Source of the DNA: Methanobacterium sp.
GTDB lineage: Archaea > Methanobacteriota > Methanobacteria > Methanobacteriales > Methanobacteriaceae
Length of the DNA stretch: 57,027 nucleotides
Assembly (NCBI GenBank): GCA_030017655.1
Contig: JASEIM010000014.1
Location: forward strand, 1-57,027
Direction of reading: 5' to 3'
This document shows positions 24,410-32,780 of the stretch, piece by piece; position 1 is the first letter of the stretch, and every line of letters starts with the position of its first letter. Below the pieces are notes generated by a model that saw nothing but the letters and a program-made list of their open reading frames with translations, made no database searches and was not told the DNA's origin. The position numbers and the translations under genes are program-made.

Positions 24410-25051
24410 TTACAATTTTATCAATAATCCTTTAAATTTTTCTATTTCTGCATTTACATCATTTTCAGACATGGCAATAGGCCCAAATAATCCAAAAGAT
24501 GGTAAAACTTCCATTCCGACGAATTCCAGCATTCCATGAGTGATGTAGGTTAAAAGCTGGTTTATATCACCATGAGGGCCTTGTGCAGAGTATACTATTT
24601 GTGGAGCTCCAGTGGTGAACGATAACATTGCTTTTTTTCCTTTAAGTAATCCTCCATTGTATATTTTATTTTCTGCAGCATTGAATGCAAATCCATTATA
24701 GAAAACCCTGTCAATCCATCCTTTCATAATGGCCGGGAATGATGTCCACCAAATAGGGAACTGGAATATTATTAAATCTGCCCATTTAACTTTATCCATC
24801 TCTTCTTTAATGTCATCCGGAATTGATTGCTCATTCATTGCATTATACTGTTCCATTATAGGATTTAAAACTTCTGGATTCATTCTTTTAGGGAAATCTT
24901 CTTCATCCAGCACGGCCTTGAATTTCATGGCATAGAGATCAGAGACTTGTACTTTATGACCATTTTCCGTTAGAATTTCCAAAGCTATGTCTTTTAATTT
25001 ACCATTTAACGATTTAGGTTCTGGATGTGCATATACTATCAATACATTCAT
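24410..25051 (-). CDS. NAD(P)H dehydrogenase (quinone)-like flavoprotein
   Basis: A 213-residue flavodoxin-fold protein of the NQO1/KefF/MdaB group. 'VLIVYAHPEPKSLNGKLKDI' binds the FMN or FAD phosphates, 'LIIFQFPIWWTSFPAIMKGW' and 'LSFTTGAPQIVYSAQGPHGD' are the flavin and quinone sites. These enzymes reduce quinones by two electrons and protect against electrophiles. GGAGG precedes the ATG. Its placement in one run with tautomerase, SnoaL and nitroreductase genes supports a detoxification role. Confidence 0.92.
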   Translation of the reverse strand: MNVLIVYAHPEPKSLNGKLKDIALEILTENGHKVQVSDLYAMKFKAVLDEEDFPKRMNPEVLNPIMEQYNAMNEQSIPDDIKEEMDKVKWADLIIFQFPIWWTSFPAIMKGWIDRVFYNGFAFNAAENKIYNGGLLKGKKAMLSFTTGAPQIVYSAQGPHGDINQLLTYITHGMLEFVGMEVLPSFGLFGPIAMSENDVNAEIEKFKGLLIKL

Positions 25052-25146
25052 GTTTTTTCCTCCAAAATATCTAAATTAAACAAAATTTAACACATTCTTA
25101 TCAATTTTTCTTATTCATTTCACCAATTTATTATCTTTATTTGCAG

Positions 25147-25338
25147 TTAAGGATGGGGGATGTTGGAGAGTAAAGCTCCCCCTACTCCTACATGCTCATG
25201 ATCTATCTCTTTAATGAGAATCATGATGGATTCTTTGGGCATTTCTAAAATTTCAGCGGATATTTCAGTTATTTGTTTTACTAAGGATTCTCTTTGTTTT
25301 TTCGACATTTTAGGTGATTCAATATTTATTACTGGCAT
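25147..25338 (-). CDS. 4-oxalocrotonate tautomerase family protein
   Basis: A 63-residue protein. After removal of Met, Pro1 is the catalytic base: 'MPVINIESPKMSKKQRESLV'. 'EISAEILEMPKESIMILIKE' and 'HVGVGGALLS' match the hexameric or dimeric tautomerase fold. Substrate unknown. GGGAG is seven bases from the ATG. Part of the leftward redox operon. Confidence 0.92.
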   Translation of the reverse strand: MPVINIESPKMSKKQRESLVKQITEISAEILEMPKESIMILIKEIDHEHVGVGGALLSNIPHP

Positions 25339-25354
25339 CTTTAATCTCCCATAA

Positions 25355-25828
25355 TTAAGGTACTAGTCGCTTTTTTCCATCATTCTCAATTTCCCACTGA
25401 CCATCCAGCCTGAAGGATTCAGCAATAGCGTAGGTGTTTTCATAAAATTGATACTGTGCAATTTTGCCCCCACTTAAAGTGATTTTTATGGCCACATCAC
25501 TTTCAACCACTTTTCCAGTAGGATTGCTCTTGTATTTGAACCAGCCAAATGCAGCAACAATATTGTTTTCTCCACCTACGATATCTGTGAATTTTATATC
25601 TATAAACTCAAAGTTTTTCTCAGAAAATAGTTGTTCAAAGAAATTTTTAACTGCTTCTTTTCCTTTCATTATCTTACCAGTCCATGGAATGGCTGCTCTG
25701 GTTAATGGATGATTTGCAGAAGCAACGATCCATTCAATATCCTCAGTCACATAATCTTGCCAATTTCCACCAGTTGATATGGCTTCAATGAATTTTTCAA
25801 CTACTTTTAGATTCTTATTTTTTTTCAT
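25355..25828 (-). CDS. SnoaL-like/NTF2-fold protein
   Basis: A 157-residue protein. 'VEKFIEAISTGGNWQDYVTE' at the start, 'GKEAVKNFFEQLFSEKNFEF' and 'GKIAQYQFYENTYAIAESFR' are typical of the SnoaL/ketosteroid-isomerase-like cone fold. Members bind or transform small cyclic compounds; this one has no assigned substrate. GTGAT lies four bases before the ATG at 25828, so the GTG three codons earlier is not used. It is 16 bases from the tautomerase gene. Confidence 0.85.
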   Translation of the reverse strand: MKKNKNLKVVEKFIEAISTGGNWQDYVTEDIEWIVASANHPLTRAAIPWTGKIMKGKEAVKNFFEQLFSEKNFEFIDIKFTDIVGGENNIVAAFGWFKYKSNPTGKVVESDVAIKITLSGGKIAQYQFYENTYAIAESFRLDGQWEIENDGKKRLVP

Positions 25829-25889
25829 GTTTATCACTTCATTTTATTGTTAAAAATTTAAATCAAGCTAATTATTGTTGATTTTTTAT

Positions 25890-26399
25890 TCAAAATTTGT
25901 TATAATGAACCCGAGATTCATCATATAATTCTCTGGGAGCAGGTTTTTCTCCAGGATAACCTATGGGGATTAAAGACAACGGCCATATATTTTTAGGTAA
26001 ACCCAGTACCTCCTTTATCCCCAATACTCGATCTTCAAGGGGGTAAACTCCTGTCCAAACCGCTCCCAGTCCCAAACTGTGGGCGGCCAGTAAAATATTC
26101 TGAGAAGCTATGGAACAGTCCTGAACCCAGAAATCGGGAAATTTTAAAAGTTTTTCATCTGCACAGACTAAAATTGCCAGTGCAGCATCAGCCACCATCT
26201 GCCCATTAGGATGGACCTTGGGAATTTCCTTTAATAATTGGGGCTCATTAATCACTATAAATTGCCAAGGCATTTGATTAACAGCTGTGGGGCCACTCAT
26301 GGCAGCTTCTAATATTTTTTTAACATGTCCCTCGGGAATTATCTTGTTTTCATACTTACGAACACTTCTTCTGGTTTTAATGGCAGTCAAAACATCCAT
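25890..26399 (-). CDS. nitroreductase family protein
   Basis: A 169-residue FMN enzyme. 'AIKTRRSVRKYENKIIPEGH' is the Arg-rich FMN phosphate site, 'AAMSGPTAVNQMPWQFIVIN' the flavin pocket, and 'LAAHSLGLGAVWTGVYPLED' the conserved C-terminal loop. These use NAD(P)H to reduce nitro compounds, quinones or flavins. GAGGTGT precedes the ATG. It is the first gene of the leftward operon, directly behind the operators at 26421-26455 and divergent from the MarR gene. Confidence 0.93.
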   Translation of the reverse strand: MDVLTAIKTRRSVRKYENKIIPEGHVKKILEAAMSGPTAVNQMPWQFIVINEPQLLKEIPKVHPNGQMVADAALAILVCADEKLLKFPDFWVQDCSIASQNILLAAHSLGLGAVWTGVYPLEDRVLGIKEVLGLPKNIWPLSLIPIGYPGEKPAPRELYDESRVHYNKF

Positions 26400-26420
26400 A
26401 TTTACACCTCAAAATTTATA

Positions 26421-26455
26421 TTGTATGTACAACTAATTTTAATTTGTATGTGCAA
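26421..26455 (-). promoter_or_regulatory. two TTGTATGTRCAA operators of the redox operon
   Basis: TTGTATGTACAA (26421-26432) and TTGTATGTGCAA (26444-26455) are near-palindromes 23 bases apart. On the minus strand a TATA box (TTTATATA, about 26461-26468) lies just upstream, so both sites cover the start of transcription of the nitroreductase operon. The divergent MarR gene at 26590 is the likely source of the repressor. Confidence 0.7.
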
Positions 26456-26589
26456 ACAATATATAAATGTTTCTATAAAATCATAAAATAAAGATAAATT
26501 CATATATATTCAAAGAAGAATTATTTTATTAAAGAAAAATAGAACAAAATAATTTAATTAATATAAAATACTAATTAATAGGTGAATAA

Positions 26590-27027
26590 ATGGTTAAAGA
26601 GGATTCATGTGACATTTTTTGCAATTGTCTTTATTTTACCAGCAACAAATTAAATAGAATAATAAGTAAAATGGCAGAAGAGGAATTTATAAAAACAGGG
26701 CTTTCACCATCATATGCCATTGCTTTAATGTTAATTAATACCGAACCGGGATTGTCACAAAACGAAATAAGCAAAAAACTTAATATAAAGCCTTCTACAA
26801 CTTCAAGATTTCTGGATAAGCTTGAAATTAAAGAATTGGTAACTAGAAAGGTTAATGGAAAAGTATCTTACCTTTATCCTACAGAAAAAGGGATGGAATT
26901 AGAAGAAAAAATAGAAAAATGCTGGAAAAACTTATATAATCGTTATTCCGAGATTTTAGGATTTAAAGAAGGTGATGAATTAACCAAATCCATTTATAAT
27001 GCAGCTAATAAACTAGAAAGATCTTAA
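26590..27027 (+). CDS. MarR family transcriptional regulator
   Basis: A 145-residue winged-helix protein: 'SQNEISKKLNIKPSTTSRFL' is the recognition region and 'TRKVNGKVSYLYPTEKGMEL' the wing. The N-terminus holds two cysteines ('DSCDIFCNCLYF'), three in all close together, which could sense redox state or metal; a fourth cysteine is near residue 118. It is divergent from the nitroreductase operon and 190 bases away. An imperfect TTAATTA repeat surrounds its own TATA-like sequence near 26555-26578. GGTGA precedes the ATG. Confidence 0.92.
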   Translation: MVKEDSCDIFCNCLYFTSNKLNRIISKMAEEEFIKTGLSPSYAIALMLINTEPGLSQNEISKKLNIKPSTTSRFLDKLEIKELVTRKVNGKVSYLYPTEKGMELEEKIEKCWKNLYNRYSEILGFKEGDELTKSIYNAANKLERS

Positions 27028-27068
27028 ATATAAAAATAGATTTCTAAGACTTAAATCCAATTTAAAGC

Positions 27069-29198
27069 CTATGCAGCCTCATTCAAGGACTTTGTAAATC
27101 TACACTTAGGAAAGCCGCTGCAGCCGATAAATTCACCGTATCTGCCCATTCTTTTTATTAATTGATTCCCGCACTGAGGACAGACACCAACAGCTTCATT
27201 TGAAGGTTCCTGCCCTTCTCTGCCGCATTTTGGATCGAGGCACGCCCTCTGGCGAGGTTTTCCAAATGATATCATTGGAAGGCCGCATTTTTCACATTTT
27301 GTTTTAAGTACATTGGTGCCTCGAGGTATGGGATAAGTAATTTTACAATCAGGATAATTAGAACAGCCTACAAAAGTGCCCTTTGTTCTTGGAGAGTATT
27401 TCATAACCAGGTTACCGCCGCATTTACATTCTCCAACAATTCGGCTTTCCTGATAAGCCTCATAAAGTTTTTCACCGATTTCTAATTTATTCTTTTCAAT
27501 ATCATCAAGAATAGATGATACCTCTTGTTTCGCCTCTTCAATAACCTGATCTTTTGTTATTTTATCTTCCATAATCCCTTTAAGTTCCATTTCAAACTTT
27601 CTTGTTAGTTCTTCGCTGGTAATATCCTCTGAATATTCTTTAAGTGTGTCTATAAGGTGTTCACCGAGTTCATTGACTTTTATTTTCTGCCCTTCAATGT
27701 ATTTTCGGTCATAGAGTATGGAGATTATGTTTGCCCTGGTTGATTTTGTTCCAAGACCTCTTTTTTCAAGTTCTCGTATCAAAGAAGCTTGATTGTATCT
27801 GGCAGGCGGCTTTGTTTCTTTTTCTTCACAAATAATCTCTTTAACCTTTAAAGTGTCTCCTTTTTTGATTTCAGGGAATGTATCATTTTCGATTTTTCTA
27901 AAGGGATAATGATCAAGCCATCCCATTTTAGCCATTCTTTTCCTGCTGAAGCTAAACTCCTGTGAATTAATCTCTAAGTGTGTTTTCATAGATTCTTGAA
28001 TTCCTTCTTCGCCAAATACTGATATAAATCTAAAAGTTATGAGTTCATAAAGTTTTTGATCGTCTGTATCTAAATTCTTAGGTAATGTGCCTGTTGGATG
28101 TATAGCTGGGTGTGCTTCATCTGTTTTTTTACCTTCATTTGGTTTTAAAGGTTTTTTGAGTGCTTCCACATGTTTTTTGAATGTAGTGCTTTTACTTAAT
28201 TTTTTAAGTATTTTGTCGTATCCAATGCTTTTTGGAAGTTTCTGTGATGAAGTACGTGGATATGAAGTGTATCCTTCAGTATAAAGATTTTGAGCTATTT
28301 GCTGGGTCTTTTTAGGGCTGAAACCAAAGACTCCGTATGCTTCTGACTGAAGGCTTCCAAGATCAAAAGGAAATGGGGGTAATTTTTTGGTTTCTCTTAG
28401 AGTAATGTCCTTAACAACTGCATCTTTACCTTCACAGTCAGCCAGGATTTTATCTGCATCCTTTCTTTCAAATATTTTCCCTGTTTTATGATCAGCAATT
28501 ATATCCCCTTCAAGAGCAGCTTTTATAAGCCAGTAAGGAATAGGGACGAATTTTTTAATTTCTTTTTCCCTATCTACAAGTATAGATAAAGTTGGTGTTT
28601 GTACTCGCCCTGCAGAAAGTTGAACATATCTTTTTGTGGCAGAACTTATTGAAGAAGTTAAATATTTCGATATATTAACCCCAAATAGAAAATCAAGCAC
28701 ATGTCGGGCAATACCACTATCTACCTGCCTGAAATCGATGTCAATTGGATTTTCATAAGCTTTTAGGATATCTTCTTTAGTTAAAGTTGAAAATTTCATT
28801 CTTGAAGCCTTTTTTATGCTATCTTCACCGCAGGCGTATTTCAGTGCATTGTACCCTATTAAAGTTCCTTCTATATCATAATCACATGCATGAATGAATT
28901 TATCTGCACCTTTGGAAAGCTTTTTGATGGCATCTATATATCCTTTAACATATTTTTTCTGTTTATCTTTTTCATAGAGTGGAACCCATTCAATATCAAA
29001 AATTTTTTTCTGCCCGGAGCTGGTGGGAGAAAGAGAATATAAATGACCTACTGCAGATAATACTGTTGTTTTTTTCCCATTTTCTTCAAATTCATAGTAT
29101 GGAACTTTTTTATAGCTGTTCTTTATTGAATCTTTAGATAATGCCTTAGCTATTTTTTCAGATGATTTTGGCTTTTCACAAATTATGACTTCATGCAT
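27069..29198 (-). CDS. topA: DNA topoisomerase I (type IA)
   Basis: A 709-residue enzyme that relaxes negative supercoils. The Toprim domain opens it ('HEVIICEKPKSSEKIAKALS'; acidic 'HACDYDIEGTLIGYNAL'). The active tyrosine is in 'YTEGYTSYPRTSSQKLPKSI'. The C-terminus has three zinc ribbons: 'CKCGGNLVMKYS...CSNYPDC', 'CEKCGLPMISF...CLDPKC' and 'CPQCGNQLIKRM...CSGFPKC'. The ATG at 29198 with GTGAT three bases before is preferred to the TTG at 29210. It converges with the MarR gene. Confidence 0.96.
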   Translation of the reverse strand: MHEVIICEKPKSSEKIAKALSKDSIKNSYKKVPYYEFEENGKKTTVLSAVGHLYSLSPTSSGQKKIFDIEWVPLYEKDKQKKYVKGYIDAIKKLSKGADKFIHACDYDIEGTLIGYNALKYACGEDSIKKASRMKFSTLTKEDILKAYENPIDIDFRQVDSGIARHVLDFLFGVNISKYLTSSISSATKRYVQLSAGRVQTPTLSILVDREKEIKKFVPIPYWLIKAALEGDIIADHKTGKIFERKDADKILADCEGKDAVVKDITLRETKKLPPFPFDLGSLQSEAYGVFGFSPKKTQQIAQNLYTEGYTSYPRTSSQKLPKSIGYDKILKKLSKSTTFKKHVEALKKPLKPNEGKKTDEAHPAIHPTGTLPKNLDTDDQKLYELITFRFISVFGEEGIQESMKTHLEINSQEFSFSRKRMAKMGWLDHYPFRKIENDTFPEIKKGDTLKVKEIICEEKETKPPARYNQASLIRELEKRGLGTKSTRANIISILYDRKYIEGQKIKVNELGEHLIDTLKEYSEDITSEELTRKFEMELKGIMEDKITKDQVIEEAKQEVSSILDDIEKNKLEIGEKLYEAYQESRIVGECKCGGNLVMKYSPRTKGTFVGCSNYPDCKITYPIPRGTNVLKTKCEKCGLPMISFGKPRQRACLDPKCGREGQEPSNEAVGVCPQCGNQLIKRMGRYGEFIGCSGFPKCRFTKSLNEAA

Positions 29199-29565
29199 GG
29201 TATCACTCAAAATAACCCTCGAGAAACCGTTATAGTTCGGATTTAATAATAATTTGGTAATATTTTATAATATTTTTATGTATATTAATTAACATAAATA
29301 TAATAACCTTCCTATATTTAAAGCATGATGATATTCAGTATCTCACTTTAAGAATAATAGTACAACTTATAACGACTTAAAAAAGGCTAATCCAAAAATA
29401 AGCCAAAATTATTTATATAAACAATAAAATACTCAAATAATAATCCGGTTATGTTTTAAATATCATTTTACCATTGACAATATACACACATAATAATTTT
29501 GTTACAAAATAGTTAAACCCAAACATAATTAATTTATAATTTTATTGATTCAAAGGAGATTGTAA
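29199..29565. other. divergent promoter region between topA and the phosphodiesterase gene
   Basis: About 370 A/T-rich bases. ATTATTTATATAAAC near 29408 is a possible TATA element for the rightward gene. I see no small gene, RNA fold or repeat array in it. Confidence 0.5.
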
Positions 29566-30093
29566 ATGTTAATCGGCGTTATATCTGACACACATATTCC
29601 TGAAAGAGCATCGAAAATACCTGAAGTAGTTTTTGACTTGTTTAATGAAGTGGATATGATTCTACATGCAGGAGATCTTGTTTCATTAGATATTTTAGAT
29701 GAACTTCAAAAAATTGCCCCAACAAAATGTTCTCAGGGAAACATGGACAGAGCTTATGGTGTTAAACTACCCAAAAGCGTCGTTTTCGAGGTTGAAGGAA
29801 TTAAAATTGGGCTAAATCATGGTGAAGTCTATCCAAGAGGAGATACCCAACAGTTAAAGTATATTGCTCTTGAAATGGATGTAGAAGTATTAATAACCGG
29901 ACATACCCACTGGCCCTTTATTAAAGATGTTGGTGATGTTCTTCTTTTAAATCCAGGGAGTCCAACTGTCCCCCGATTATCAGATCCTTCAATAATGCTT
30001 CTGAATATTGAAAATAAAAAATTAGATGCTGAAATTGTTAAAACAGGAGCCCCGGTATGTAAAGCTCTTAATTTCAATGGTAAATTAAAGTAA
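29566..30093 (+). CDS. MJ0936/YfcE-type metallophosphoesterase
   Basis: A 175-residue phosphodiesterase. The metal ligands follow the family order: 'GVISDTHIPE' (D-x-H), 'ILHAGDLVSLD' (GD), 'CSQGNMDRAY' (GN.D), 'GLNHGEVYPR' (H) and 'LITGHTHWPF' (GH-x-H). The MJ0936 homologue is a Ni/Mn-dependent phosphodiesterase. GGAG lies seven bases from the ATG. The gene is followed at once by a hairpin array and then rlmE. Confidence 0.94.
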   Translation: MLIGVISDTHIPERASKIPEVVFDLFNEVDMILHAGDLVSLDILDELQKIAPTKCSQGNMDRAYGVKLPKSVVFEVEGIKIGLNHGEVYPRGDTQQLKYIALEMDVEVLITGHTHWPFIKDVGDVLLLNPGSPTVPRLSDPSIMLLNIENKKLDAEIVKTGAPVCKALNFNGKLK

Positions 30094-30101
30094 TTATTAG
30101 A

Positions 30102-30225
30102 GGTTGAAGGAAAATTTTATTTTTCCTGAACTTTTGGAAATCATAGATTTCGAAGGGCACAAAATATTGAAAAAAATTGAGGTTGAAGGAAATTTCATTT
30201 CCTGAACCCAAAAACAAAGTTTTTG
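30102..30225. repeat. array of mini-hairpins before rlmE
   Basis: Four units: AGGAAAA (30108, partner TTTTCCT), GAAATC (30137, loop ATA), AGGAAAT (30187, loop TTC, enclosed by GGTT/AACC) and CAAAAAC (30209, loop AAA), each with an exact partner. The first and third are also near-direct repeats, both starting GGTTGAAGGAAA, 79 bases apart. The array fills the whole space between the phosphodiesterase stop and the ribosome-binding site of rlmE, so it would be in that gene's leader RNA. Confidence 0.8.
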
Positions 30226-30234
30226 AGGCTTAAT

Positions 30235-30840
30235 ATGGGAAAAAGATGGGAAATTGAAAAAAAGAAAGAACATTATTATAAACTGGCTAAAAAGGAAAAA
30301 TACAGATCACGAGCATCATTTAAACTTCTTCAGTTAAATAAGCGCTTTAAAGTAATTAAACCTGATGATTATGTGGTTGATTTAGGTGCCGCTCCAGGAG
30401 GATGGTCACAGGTTGCTCTAGACATTGTTGGAGATAATGGACTCGTTGTGGGGGTTGATCTTCAAAGGATAAAACCTTTTGAACATGAAAACTTCATTCA
30501 AATAACTGGAGATTTTACAGAAGATGAAACCATAGAAAAAATTAAAAATGCACTTAAAATTGATGCAGATGCTATTTTATCAGATGCATCTCCCAAACTA
30601 TCAGGAATAAAAGATATAGATCATCTCAAATCCATTGATCTGGCTGAGAATACCCTTAAAATTGCTGAAAAAATTTTAAAACCCGGAGGTAACGTTATTA
30701 TAAAAATTTTCCAGGGAGAAGAGTTTGAAAACCTTTTAAAGAAGTTAAAAAAGAAATTTAAAACCGTTAAAACAACTAAACCCCCATCTTCTAAAAAGGG
30801 AAGTATGGAGATGTATATAATAGCCAAAAAACTATATTAG
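30235..30840 (+). CDS. rlmE: 23S rRNA 2'-O-methyltransferase RlmE (FtsJ/RrmJ)
   Basis: A 201-residue enzyme with the K-D-K-E tetrad: 'YRSRASFKLLQLNKRF' (K), 'DLGAAPGGWSQVALDIVG' (SAM), 'ILSDASPKLSGI' (D), 'GNVIIKIFQGEEF' (K) and a later 'GSMEMYII' (E). It methylates a ribose in the 23S A-loop (U2552 in E. coli). The frame reaches TTG at 30223, but that lies in the hairpin array; the ATG at 30235 has GAGG six bases upstream. Confidence 0.94.
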   Translation: MGKRWEIEKKKEHYYKLAKKEKYRSRASFKLLQLNKRFKVIKPDDYVVDLGAAPGGWSQVALDIVGDNGLVVGVDLQRIKPFEHENFIQITGDFTEDETIEKIKNALKIDADAILSDASPKLSGIKDIDHLKSIDLAENTLKIAEKILKPGGNVIIKIFQGEEFENLLKKLKKKFKTVKTTKPPSSKKGSMEMYIIAKKLY

Positions 30841-30981
30841 GTTTTCACTTAAAACAAATGCAATTTATAAATTAAAAATCGTTATTTTTAAATATTATTT
30901 TATTTCATCAGATATTAAATTCATTTCCATGCAGCAAATATAATTGTTAAGAATCAGTTTTTTTTATAATTTCATTCATTT

Positions 30982-31191
30982 TTAATGGCAAAATGGATGC
31001 AATAAATAATCATAGTTATATCTTTTTTTTAATTCTTTATTTTCAATAGTTGATACTATTAAACCTCCACCTATCAAACCACTGAAAACTATCATATTGG
31101 GTTTTTTCTTTACAATGAAAACATTATAACGATGAATATCAGAGCCAATAGAAACGCTAAAATCCTTGTTTTGCTGGAACACCCTCTGCAA
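30982..31191 (-). CDS. unrecognised short reading frame next to the HD remnant
   Basis: A 69-codon open frame ending in 'YNYDYLLHPFCH'. It starts inside the Cas10-like HD remnant but in another frame ('MQRVFQQNKDFSVS'), so it is either the continuation of that gene after a frameshift or an unrelated scrap. A hydrophobic stretch 'PNMIVFSGLIGGGLIVSTIE' lies in the middle. I find no family match. No ribosome-binding site is visible. Confidence 0.3.
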   Translation of the reverse strand: MQRVFQQNKDFSVSIGSDIHRYNVFIVKKKPNMIVFSGLIGGGLIVSTIENKELKKRYNYDYLLHPFCH

Positions 31192-31279
31192 CTTTTTCGT
31201 GATGTATATTTCCAGCTCTTTGGGAAAATTTCCCGATGTCGTGCAGCATTGCTGCTAATTGCAACTCCTTTAAACTCAT
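31157..31279 (-). pseudogene. remnant of a Cas10/Csm1-like HD domain
   Basis: Forty codons from an ATG after AAAGGAG-like sequence read 'MSLKELQLAAMLHDIGKFSQ' then 'RAGNIHHEK' and stop. 'LHDIGKF.QRAG' is the beginning of the HD nuclease domain of Cas10 (Csm1/Cmr2) proteins of type III CRISPR systems. A full gene would run for more than 700 codons; here a stop follows at once and nothing else of Cas10 (GGDD, zinc finger) or other cas genes is nearby. I read it as a dead fragment. Another HD family with the same motif is possible. Confidence 0.55.
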
Positions 31280-31921
31280 TTATTACACCGCAATATTTTT
31301 TTAATTATTTTAGTTAATACTAATAAATTTGAAGTAATAATGGAATATAGGAATTTATTTTTATAATGATCGTGATATGATGAGATGATTATAAATATTT
31401 TTCTATTTTAATCTGGTATAATGGGCTAATTAATAAAAAAATAATTAATAAATGTGATTGGTGCCATTTACTAATTGATATTCAAGGAAATTTGAATAAG
31501 ATAATTGATATTTGTATGGTAAGAAACCATAGATGAATAAACGCTGGAAGCAAAAATGGCTCTTAAGGCAATTTGTAAACTTATTTTACCGGATAACCAT
31601 CTGCAACGAGTTTATATTCTTTTATTGTTTATTCCTTGATTCTTCTATTATTGATGAAATCTATGGAGTGCGGATTGTTCTCTATATTAATAATCAGGCT
31701 TATTTTTCATGTCTCGAATACTATTAAAGCGTAAATTATTTACATGACTATGTATTATAGCCATAAGGTTGTTATGATATGATATCATTTTCATTAATGT
31801 AATACTAATTTAATAAAAAGTGTTAATATCTTCTGAAATCACACATTTCATCCTATAAATATTTATAATAATAAAAAAAAGTCACAAAATTTATTAATGA
31901 TAAAAATCAATATAATATGGC
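31280..31921. other. non-coding or decayed stretch
   Basis: About 640 A/T-rich bases. The only frame of any length (31533-31727, plus strand) gives an unrecognised, low-complexity protein of 64 residues without a ribosome-binding site. The stretch follows the HD remnant and looks like the remains of decayed genes. TATA-like sequences near 31858-31875 and 31888-31895 probably serve the next gene. Confidence 0.5.
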
Positions 31922-32152
31922 ATGGAACACATGAATGAAGAACTATTTAAAAACTCCTTTTACTTCCTTATGGAAAGCGAATCCATGCCGAGAGAAACTC
32001 TTGCCAAGCGCATTAAAGAGTTATCGCGTGATGAGCTTGAAGATATGGCCCAAAGGGCAATTAGCCTCGCATTAAGAGAACGAGAAGCCCGCCATGCTTT
32101 ACAAACCAGAATTGACAAGCAATTCCATGAAACTCTGTATATGGCTTTTTAA
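31922..32152 (+). CDS. small hypothetical protein
   Basis: A 76-residue soluble, charged, probably all-helical protein: 'PRETLAKRIKELSRDELEDM' and 'AQRAISLALREREARHALQT'. I do not recognise it. No ribosome-binding site precedes the ATGs at 31922 or 31931; a TATA-like ATTTATTA about 30 bases upstream suggests a leaderless or nearly leaderless message. Base composition and codon use look like the rest of the genome, so I treat it as real. Confidence 0.6.
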   Translation: MEHMNEELFKNSFYFLMESESMPRETLAKRIKELSRDELEDMAQRAISLALREREARHALQTRIDKQFHETLYMAF

Positions 32153-32192
32153 AAGCTATTTTAAATTTTTCTTTTTTAATTTTGGTTTTTGT

Positions 32193-32627
32193 TTAAATCT
32201 CCCCTCTTACTTTACTCAAGCTGGCTTTGGCTTTTTGCATCTGTGTTTTTGCGGTATAAATTCTGTTATTAACTTCTTCTATAGGTTGATTTGCAGATAA
32301 AGCGCTTTCAACATCGCCAATAGCAGATTCCGCCTTTACAGCCTCAAGTTCAGCTTCCACAAAATCCTTCTTAGCTTTTTTATTTCCTGTCTTATAGACC
32401 TGCATTTTTGTAGAGTCCAGCTGAGATTTTAAAGCAGAAAGATCTGATTTTAATGCTGCAAGTTCATCATAAGCAGTCCCTGTATCCGCATTGGTTGTTA
32501 ACTTTGAAGAAATTCCTTGGACTCCTATATAAGCAAAAATAGCTATGGTGGCTATCACCATTATTATTCCAAGAAGGGATATTGTCATTGAAGTTGCTTT
32601 AAATAAGTTTAATCTTGATCTTTTCAT
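32193..32627 (-). CDS. membrane-anchored coiled-coil protein
   Basis: A 144-residue protein. One transmembrane helix (about residues 12-34, 'SLLGIIMVIATIAIFAYIGV') is followed by an outward coiled coil of about 100 residues ('AALKSDLSALKSQLDSTKMQ', 'KAKKDFVEAELEAVKAESAI', 'QKAKASLSKVRGE'). Function unknown; it resembles archaellin-like or pilus-assembly short membrane coils only in outline. GGTGAC four bases before the ATG at 32627 decides the start. It is divergent from mcm. Confidence 0.75.
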   Translation of the reverse strand: MKRSRLNLFKATSMTISLLGIIMVIATIAIFAYIGVQGISSKLTTNADTGTAYDELAALKSDLSALKSQLDSTKMQVYKTGNKKAKKDFVEAELEAVKAESAIGDVESALSANQPIEEVNNRIYTAKTQMQKAKASLSKVRGEI

Positions 32628-32780
32628 TATGTCACCATTAAAATGCATTTGAGTTGATCTTCATTTTGGTTTGGCCATTTAAGTTAAGATTTAATAATAT
32701 AAATAGTTATAATTTATTTTAAATTTTGTCATATTTTTTATAGTAAAGATTATTATAGTTATTTGCTGATATAAGTATTG

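Noticed and set aside
31533..31727. 64-codon frame, possibly a transposase relic
   Set aside because: No ribosome-binding site, no recognisable motif and low-complexity sequence; described only as part of the empty stretch.
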